Of a stretch of DNA of 25,628 bases, positions 20,805-25,628 are shown in pieces; position 1 is the stretch's first letter, and the number at the start of each line of letters is the position of its first letter. The stretch is from the NCBI GenBank assembly GCA_025997275.1, contig BNUJ01000006.1, positions 1 to 25,628 of the forward strand. The letters run 5' to 3'. Below the pieces are notes generated by a model. It did no database searches. It was not told the origin of the DNA and saw only the letters and a list, made by a program, of their open reading frames with translations. Position numbers and translations under genes: made by a program. This DNA comes from Deferribacterales bacterium. GTDB taxonomy: Bacteria > Chrysiogenota > Deferribacteres > Deferribacterales > JAISNW01.

Positions 20805-23222
20805 GTGCAGATTTATACTAATTCGTTGTCATTTACTGCCAACAGGCATCTTAATGTTGCCAATCGTGCGCTGGAGAAGAGTGTAGAGGGGTTGTCTAGC
20901 GGTTTGCGTATCAATCGTTCTAGTGATGATGTAGCTGGGATGGCAGTGTTTGAGAAACTACAGATACAGTTGAAGGGTATGGCTAAGGCGGCGATTAGTG
21001 CGCAGAATGGCATTAGTTTTCTGCAGGTAGCGGACAGCAGTATGGGTGTGATAGGCGATATGCTGCAGCGGATGAGGGAGTTAGCGGTGGAGGCGGGGGA
21101 TGCCACGTTTACGGCTAATGACAGGCGGGCATTGCAGGCGGAGTTGGAACAGTTAAAGGCAGATATAGATAGGATTTCAGTTGAGACTGATTTTAATACA
21201 CATAAGTTGTTATCGGGTGATGCGTCAGGGCTATGGAGTAGTAGTAATGCTGGGATAGATGTTATATTGACGGGTGCGCCAGCTGGTGGCAACTACAAGC
21301 TGGAGTTTAGTGTAGAGCCGGGACAGAATGCCGTTTATAAGACGAATATATTTAGCACAGAGAGTCTCACTACGCGTAATCTCTATACTGTTTCAGGCTA
21401 TACCTCACTTGCTACGACTGCGACTGTTAATATGTCGTCAGCAGCAGTGAGCATAAGTAGCTTGGGGAGATTCGACGCAGGCTATTCTGTCCACTATGGC
21501 TCTGGCACTACAGGATATCCGAATAATATTGGTGCGGGTGCACTCTTATGGTCCACTGGTGGGTTATGGGGAACTGATTCTTTGAATAGTAGTCCAGCTT
21601 CTAATCCAAATTGTGATATTGTGGTTATGCTTGGTAGTAGTCCTAACAACATGGGTTTTTATATTGCCGTAGAATATAACGGAATAGCAGACGTGCTCAC
21701 TGTTGGTTCTTCTTCTGCAACTAACTTCAAATTTACATTATACAGCGTAACAAGTGATGAAACTGTGACGCTTGACATCGTCACGAGCCTAGTTTATGAC
21801 CCTGGTGATGGTAATGGCGTTATGGAGTTTAACTGCTCCACAACAAGCGTGATGAGCTTTTGGGGGAGTGCACCTAATATGATAATTAATTTCTCTGACA
21901 TTTCGCACATAACGCCGGGAGCGAAAGCACTGATGGGGATAACGCACTCAACTTCCACTGCGATAACACCTGCCGATGACACGCAACGAGTGGTTAGTAT
22001 GGACGTGCCAACTGCGAAAGCGGGCAATATGAACTTTGCGCAATATCCAGATACGAATGACTCTCAGCTTGGTTTCCAGACGCCGCGTGTCCTGTGGGAT
22101 AAAGACAACGGCGACCTGCAATACAATGTTGTTACGATTGATAATACTGGCGAGTTTCGTGTGATGAAGACTGTGTTGCCTGTTTCTGCGTTTGAAACAG
22201 CTAGCAACAAACGTATGGTGGAGTATGTGGCATTACCTGTTGGCGAGGCTCGTCTTATGGACGTAGCGCAGTTCACAGATTCGAATGGTCGCATGCTCTT
22301 AGATAATACTAGAAAGCTGACATTGCTCGGCAACAACAAGACTGCTGATATATATCTGGACAAGTATAATACATTGCAGGAGCTGAACGATAAGATAGCT
22401 TATGCGATAGCTATAACACTAGAGATGGGCGACCCCGATGTTGACATCAGCAGACTGGCACATATAGTAACAGCTACTGGTAGTGGTAACGATGCTGTGA
22501 AGGGCACTATTGTTATACAGGGGGCTATGACGGGTCGGAATTCAGAGATACGTTTTGTAGCGGATGAAGATATCCTTAAGGCGTTAAGCATAGAGCAGAT
22601 ACAGCAGTCTGAGAATGATGTTATAACGATGAACGTATTTGATGCGCATACGGAGCAGTATATCAATAGTGATATATCAATAGACTATATGATGAGGGGT
22701 GTTATAAAGGGGGTTAATATAAAGCTCAACCCGAATATAATTACCAGTGCGAAGATGGGTGTTGATGGCAATATAGTATTTGAGCAGGACGCAAATTTAG
22801 ACCCGCAGTATATCCATATAGCGAACAGAGAGACTGATACGCAGATAGGTGCGAATGCGGGGCAGTATATGGATATAAGCGTAGGCAGGGTTGATACTGT
22901 GTCGTTAGAGATAAATGATGTATATCTGACTACCTTGCCTGATTCGCAGAGGGCACTTTTTAAGATAGATTCTGCCATTAAAAATGTAGTGCAGCAGAGG
23001 GCGGAGATAGGTTCTCGTATCAACAGGATGGAATATGCGTTGAAATCGTTATCTATCGGACAGCAAAATATTCTGGCGGCGTCAAGCAGGATAAGGGATA
23101 TTGATATGGCAAAGGCGAGTGCAGAGTTCGCGAAGAACCAGATAATGATGAACGCAGCCACAGCAATGCTAGCACAAGCTAACCAGTTGCCGCAAATGGC
23201 ACTACAACTGATAAATAGGTAA
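20805..23222 (+). CDS. fliC: Flagellin, large (805 residues)
   Basis: The subunit of the flagellar filament. Seen: the conserved N-terminal D0/D1 helices (VEGLSSGLRINRSSDDVAGM, then the LQRMRELAVEAGDATF motif of the D1 helix), a variable central region of roughly residues 140-690 rich in Ser/Thr/Asn, and conserved C-terminal D1/D0 helices (SRINRMEYALKSLSIGQQN, then NQIMMNAATAMLAQANQLPQ). The family average is about 300-500 residues, so the centre carries large extra surface domains. The QRMRELAVEA segment is the site recognised by TLR5 in other flagellins and looks conserved; this is inference. The start is GTG 20805 with GGAGAG in front. Serine/threonine-rich exposed regions are typical glycosylation targets, which may link it to the glycan-modifying array. 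Confidence 0.93.
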   Translation: MQIYTNSLSFTANRHLNVANRALEKSVEGLSSGLRINRSSDDVAGMAVFEKLQIQLKGMAKAAISAQNGISFLQVADSSMGVIGDMLQRMRELAVEAGDATFTANDRRALQAELEQLKADIDRISVETDFNTHKLLSGDASGLWSSSNAGIDVILTGAPAGGNYKLEFSVEPGQNAVYKTNIFSTESLTTRNLYTVSGYTSLATTATVNMSSAAVSISSLGRFDAGYSVHYGSGTTGYPNNIGAGALLWSTGGLWGTDSLNSSPASNPNCDIVVMLGSSPNNMGFYIAVEYNGIADVLTVGSSSATNFKFTLYSVTSDETVTLDIVTSLVYDPGDGNGVMEFNCSTTSVMSFWGSAPNMIINFSDISHITPGAKALMGITHSTSTAITPADDTQRVVSMDVPTAKAGNMNFAQYPDTNDSQLGFQTPRVLWDKDNGDLQYNVVTIDNTGEFRVMKTVLPVSAFETASNKRMVEYVALPVGEARLMDVAQFTDSNGRMLLDNTRKLTLLGNNKTADIYLDKYNTLQELNDKIAYAIAITLEMGDPDVDISRLAHIVTATGSGNDAVKGTIVIQGAMTGRNSEIRFVADEDILKALSIEQIQQSENDVITMNVFDAHTEQYINSDISIDYMMRGVIKGVNIKLNPNIITSAKMGVDGNIVFEQDANLDPQYIHIANRETDTQIGANAGQYMDISVGRVDTVSLEINDVYLTTLPDSQRALFKIDSAIKNVVQQRAEIGSRINRMEYALKSLSIGQQNILAASSRIRDIDMAKASAEFAKNQIMMNAATAMLAQANQLPQMALQLINR

Positions 23223-23237
23223 TAACAGTCTTTCTAT

Positions 23238-23690
23238 TTATCTCTCCCTTAGCATTCTGAAGAATGTTTGCATCGCCTCGGCAATCTCGTCGGCGCATAG
23301 TCCGTAGCTATAGTTCACACGGTGGTTCAGCCCATCGGCATCAAATAGTTGCGCTCTGCTAATGACACCGCCAAATTTCGGCTCGCATACTCCGAACACC
23401 ACGCGGGCTATACGCGCCTGCAATATCGCCCCCGCACACATAAAACACGGTTCCGCTGTCACAAATAGCTCCGCCCCTATTAGTCGCCAATTGCCTACTA
23501 TTTCACATGCACGTTCTATCGCCAGTATCTCGGCATGGGCTGTTGCCTGCCTGCGTTGCTCCTTGCGGTTATGCTCCGCTGAAAGAAGTTCGTCATTTAT
23601 AAATAGTGCCGCACCGATTGGCGTTTCAAGTTCATCAGCTGCCCGTTGCGCCTCATCAATGGCAACCCGCATCTTAGCTATATCAGTCAT
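23238..23690 (-). CDS. tadA: tRNA-specific adenosine deaminase
   Basis: 150 residues. Seen: the zinc-binding and catalytic motifs of the cytidine/adenosine deaminase fold, AHAEILAIERA (H52, E54) and AEPCFMCAGAIL (C82, C85), and the ARVVFGVCEPKFGG segment usual in TadA. It converts adenosine 34 of tRNA-Arg to inosine. The length fits the family. Its ATG overlaps the stop of rsmE by 4 nt (ATGA), so both are in one operon. It is convergent with the flagellin gene, with 15 nt between the stops and no clear terminator. Confidence 0.92.
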   Translation of the reverse strand: MTDIAKMRVAIDEAQRAADELETPIGAALFINDELLSAEHNRKEQRRQATAHAEILAIERACEIVGNWRLIGAELFVTAEPCFMCAGAILQARIARVVFGVCEPKFGGVISRAQLFDADGLNHRVNYSYGLCADEIAEAMQTFFRMLRER

Positions 23691-24391
23691 CCGCTTGTTT
23701 CCAGTGCACTCATCACTAGCCCTGCAAATACTATCGCTGCAGTTTCCGCCTTTAATATATTGCTAACGGGTGAAACTATATCAAAGCCCTTGTTTGCCAA
23801 CATTAACGCCTCGTCATCTGTAAAGCCCCCCTCAGGACCTATCACAATATTGATATTTCTGCTTGTTACAACTGGAGGAGTTTTTACGGGTGCACGTTCA
23901 TAAAATAGTATATTATTTCCACCACTTTCTATTGCTATATCGCTGATAGGCATGTCATCAGCTATCTCAGGAGGCTGTTCTCGCTCAGACTGCAGAGTAG
24001 CTGCTACAGCGATACTTTTATACCTTTTTAGAGCGTTTTCCTTTAGCGCACCGCTATGTTTGCTTATGACGGGAACAATTTTTGTCGCCCCAATCTCCGT
24101 GAGCTTTTCTACCACAGTATCCATATATTCGCGCTTTAACAGACACTGATAAACGCAGAATGAATAATCGGGCACGATAATATCGCGAGCACTAGTGGCA
24201 CGGACAACTACCTCACGCTTGTCCTGCGCTACAATTTTAACACGGACAAGTTTAGTTGGCATCAACACTTCAAGCTCATCGCCAATATTTAGGCGCAACA
24301 CTTTTGTGATGTAGTGTGCGTTTGCATCTGTAATCGCCACATCACCATCTGCAACAATATCTATACCTATCGGCAGATATATTCGCTTCAT
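23687..24391 (-). CDS. rsmE: 16S rRNA (uracil-1498 N3) methyltransferase RsmE
   Basis: 234 residues of the SPOUT/RsmE family. Seen: N-terminal PUA-like part (HYITKVLRLNIGDELEVLMP), the core QCLLKREYMDTVVEKLTEIG, and the knotted SAM-binding region IVIGPEGGFTDDEALMLANK followed by NILKAETAA. It methylates U1498 of 16S rRNA. It starts at ATG 24391; a short SD-led ORF ends in an ATGA overlap with this start. The downstream tadA overlaps by 4 nt. The gene is divergent from rimP. Confidence 0.93.
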   Translation of the reverse strand: MKRIYLPIGIDIVADGDVAITDANAHYITKVLRLNIGDELEVLMPTKLVRVKIVAQDKREVVVRATSARDIIVPDYSFCVYQCLLKREYMDTVVEKLTEIGATKIVPVISKHSGALKENALKRYKSIAVAATLQSEREQPPEIADDMPISDIAIESGGNNILFYERAPVKTPPVVTSRNINIVIGPEGGFTDDEALMLANKGFDIVSPVSNILKAETAAIVFAGLVMSALETSG

Positions 24392-24408
24392 TTTATGCTA
24401 CCCCTCAT
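24388..24408 (-). CDS. Six-codon mini-ORF overlapping the rsmE start
   Basis: From ATG 24408 the minus strand reads MRGSIK, with its TGA (24390-24388) overlapping the rsmE ATG as ATGA. GAGGAG lies just upstream of this ATG, while rsmE itself has no Shine-Dalgarno at normal distance. Translation of the mini-ORF could therefore deliver ribosomes to rsmE. This is a reading of the sequence only. Confidence 0.35.
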   Translation of the reverse strand: MRGSIK

Positions 24409-24424
24409 ATCTGCTCCTCTGCCT

Positions 24425-24433
24425 ATTGTAGCA
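24425..24433 (-). promoter_or_regulatory. Extended -10 promoter of rsmE-tadA
   Basis: The minus strand reads TGCTACAAT (TACAAT at 24430-24425), an extended -10. No -35 match is seen. The transcript would start about 10 nt before the mini-ORF ATG. Confidence 0.5.
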
Positions 24434-24492
24434 TAAATATTTCCATACTCCCCTCTTGTTTTTTTATTTATTATGTAGTAATCTAGTAGCTG

Positions 24493-24516
24493 TGTGGGTT
24501 CAATCCCACATTTTTT
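24493..24516 (+). terminator. Terminator-like hairpin upstream of rimP
   Basis: TGTGGG (24493-24498), loop TTCAAT, CCCACA (24505-24510), then six T (24511-24516): a perfect 6-bp stem followed by a T run on the plus strand. It lies 15 nt before the rimP start, so it may attenuate transcription of the rimP-nusA operon. A weak upstream promoter (TTGTTT at 24456-24461, TAATCT at 24479-24484) is possible. The TTCAAT loop resembles a tRNA T-loop, but no tRNA body is present. Confidence 0.45.
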
Positions 24517-24531
24517 ATTATACGGATAGCG

Positions 24532-25020
24532 GTGTTAGTTGTGAATAATAGCGTTGTTGATGTGATTGCGCCCATTGCGAGCGAACTTGCGACTGGGCAG
24601 GGGCTGAAACTCTACGGCATTACCCTGCAAAGGGAGCGAGAGGGCACTGTTATGCGCATTATGCTTGATAGTGCCGTTGAAGGGGTTAGCCTTGATAGGT
24701 GTGCGGCAGTGTCGCGGGGCATATCAGCTTGGCTTGATAACAATGGGGATGACTTTATCCCCTTTAAGAGCTATACTTTAGAGGTTTCCTCCCTTGGTAT
24801 TGACAGACCGCTGAGAGATGAAGCTGATTTCATAGAGAATATCGGGAGGCTGTGTCTTTTGGAGACTAGAGAGAAAGACGCTAGTGGGCGCAAACGCTTT
24901 CGGGGGAATATTATAGATGTATCAGGCGGTATAGTTTCGCTTGATTGTAAAGAAGAGGGCGTTGTGTTTAAGGTAAAAGTAGCTGATGTAAAGAAAGCCA
25001 AACTTGAGATAGAGTTATAG
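24532..25020 (+). CDS. rimP: Ribosome maturation factor RimP
   Basis: 162 residues. Seen: N-terminal alpha/beta domain (LKLYGITLQREREGTVMRIM), AVSRGISAWLD, and the family signature SYTLEVSSLGIDRPLRDEAD, then the C-terminal SH3-like domain. It assists 30S subunit maturation. GTG 24532 is the outermost start; GTG 24541 is an alternative, and neither has a good Shine-Dalgarno. A TATTAT/TTATAC stretch at 24516-24523 could be a -10 placed 8 nt before the first GTG. It is followed by nusA, the conserved bacterial gene order. Confidence 0.92.
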   Translation: MLVVNNSVVDVIAPIASELATGQGLKLYGITLQREREGTVMRIMLDSAVEGVSLDRCAAVSRGISAWLDNNGDDFIPFKSYTLEVSSLGIDRPLRDEADFIENIGRLCLLETREKDASGRKRFRGNIIDVSGGIVSLDCKEEGVVFKVKVADVKKAKLEIEL

Positions 25021-25061
25021 CTTAGTAGATAAATATAGAAAAATAAGGAGTTTTTAGGTAT

Positions 25062-25628
25062 ATGGAGACGACTCATAATAGTGCTATCGGCAGAGATTTT
25101 ATCATGCAGGAGCTTGGAGAGCTAAAGCGCGAGAAAGGTATCACGCGTGAGGAGCTTTCGGAGGCTATGCACGATGCTATCGCAGCTGCTGTGGCAAAGC
25201 GCATAGGTAAATATCTTGAGCCTGAAATAATCGTTGACGTTGACACCGGCGAGCTTGATATAAAAGTGCCGAAAGAGGTAACTGAGACCAGTGTTAGCAA
25301 TTGGGACGAGATAACGCTGAAAGAGGCGGAGCAGTATAAAAGCAACCCTCAGCTGGGCGATATGTTGATGGTGCCGATTGTCATTAAAGACTTAGGCAGA
25401 CAGGCAGCACTTATCGCAAAACAGCGTCTAATGGAGAAGTTGCGTGAGGTAGAGAAGCGTCATGTCTATGAAAAATATCAGAGCAAGATTGGCAATACTA
25501 TCCTAAATGGCACGGTTATTAAAGGCGATGAACGTTCTGGCTACTATTCTATTAACATAGGCAAGGTAGATGCGGTTCTGCCTAAACGTGATACAATCCC
25601 CGGTGATGAGATAGAGCGTGGCAAAAAT
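25062..25628 (+). CDS. nusA: Transcription termination/antitermination factor NusA (partial, 5' part)
   Basis: The first 189 residues; the gene continues beyond the window. Seen: the N-terminal RNA polymerase-binding domain (LGELKREKGITREELSEAMH, AIAAAVAKRIGKY, DLGRQAALIAKQRLMEKLRE) and the beginning of the S1 domain (NTILNGTVIKGDERSGYYSI, then NIGKVDAVLPKRDTIPGDEI). NusA modulates pausing, termination and antitermination. AAGGAG at 25045-25050 precedes the ATG at 25062 by 11 nt; an in-frame ATG at about 25104 would align better with shorter NusA N termini but lacks a clear ribosome site. Confidence 0.93.
   Translation, partial: METTHNSAIGRDFIMQELGELKREKGITREELSEAMHDAIAAAVAKRIGKYLEPEIIVDVDTGELDIKVPKEVTETSVSNWDEITLKEAEQYKSNPQLGDMLMVPIVIKDLGRQAALIAKQRLMEKLREVEKRHVYEKYQSKIGNTILNGTVIKGDERSGYYSINIGKVDAVLPKRDTIPGDEIERGKN

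Noticed and set aside
24490..24512. tRNA-like T-arm (GTGGGTTCAATCCCAC) before rimP, where E. coli has metY
   Set aside because: The upstream 60 nt contain no acceptor, D or anticodon arms; the perfect 6-bp stem and T run fit a terminator hairpin.

Overview
The window is a moderate-to-low G+C bacterial chromosome segment from a flagellated, probably Gram-negative (diderm) organism. Evidence for this is an RND efflux pump with its periplasmic adaptor, a family 9 (heptosyltransferase-like) glycosyltransferase, a large flagellin behind a sigma-28-like promoter, and bacterial housekeeping genes (tadA, rsmE, rimP, nusA). I cannot name the genus from sequence alone.

Region 1 (1-2250, minus strand) is a compact operon: a pyridoxamine-oxidase-fold flavoprotein, a FAD-dependent oxidoreductase and a class I SAM methyltransferase cut by the window edge. 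Region 2 (2412-12960) is the striking part. It is an array of repeated segments in which radical SAM genes (four copies, minus strand) and Rpn-family recombination-promoting nuclease genes (three full copies and one fragment, minus strand) alternate with 'cargo' on the plus strand: a RelBE-type toxin-antitoxin pair with a frameshifted toxin, one FkbM methyltransferase, then a second FkbM methyltransferase coupled to a GT9 glycosyltransferase. Homopolymeric G/C tracts of 14, 11, 9 and 13 bases lie inside three radical SAM copies and one FkbM gene. One radical SAM copy is out of frame exactly at its tract and would be restored by a one-base loss or a two-base gain. This is the signature of phase variation by slipped-strand mispairing. 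Each full Rpn copy sits next to a decayed stub of a radical SAM 5' end with its promoter, which suggests that Rpn genes inserted into, or recombined through, this promoter region repeatedly. A third FkbM gene (13920-15020) runs back on the minus strand.

Region 3 (15145-20679, plus strand) is an apparent operon of an exported protein of unknown function, a membrane-fusion adaptor and an HAE1-type RND pump with an intact proton relay. Region 4 (20677-23222) holds the 805-residue flagellin and its candidate FliA promoter. Region 5 (23238-25628) holds tadA and rsmE (minus, overlapping by 4 nt) and, divergently, rimP and the 5' part of nusA.

Working model (inference): the array is a phase-variable, recombination-shuffled surface glycan-modification locus. 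Radical SAM enzymes and FkbM methyltransferases would diversify a glycan (LPS/capsule or flagellin), homopolymer tracts would switch them on and off, and Rpn nuclease copies would drive duplication and cargo exchange. A second unusual theme is that the radical SAM, Rpn, antitoxin and exported-protein genes have the -10 hexamer only 6-8 nt before the start codon and no Shine-Dalgarno, pointing to leaderless mRNAs.
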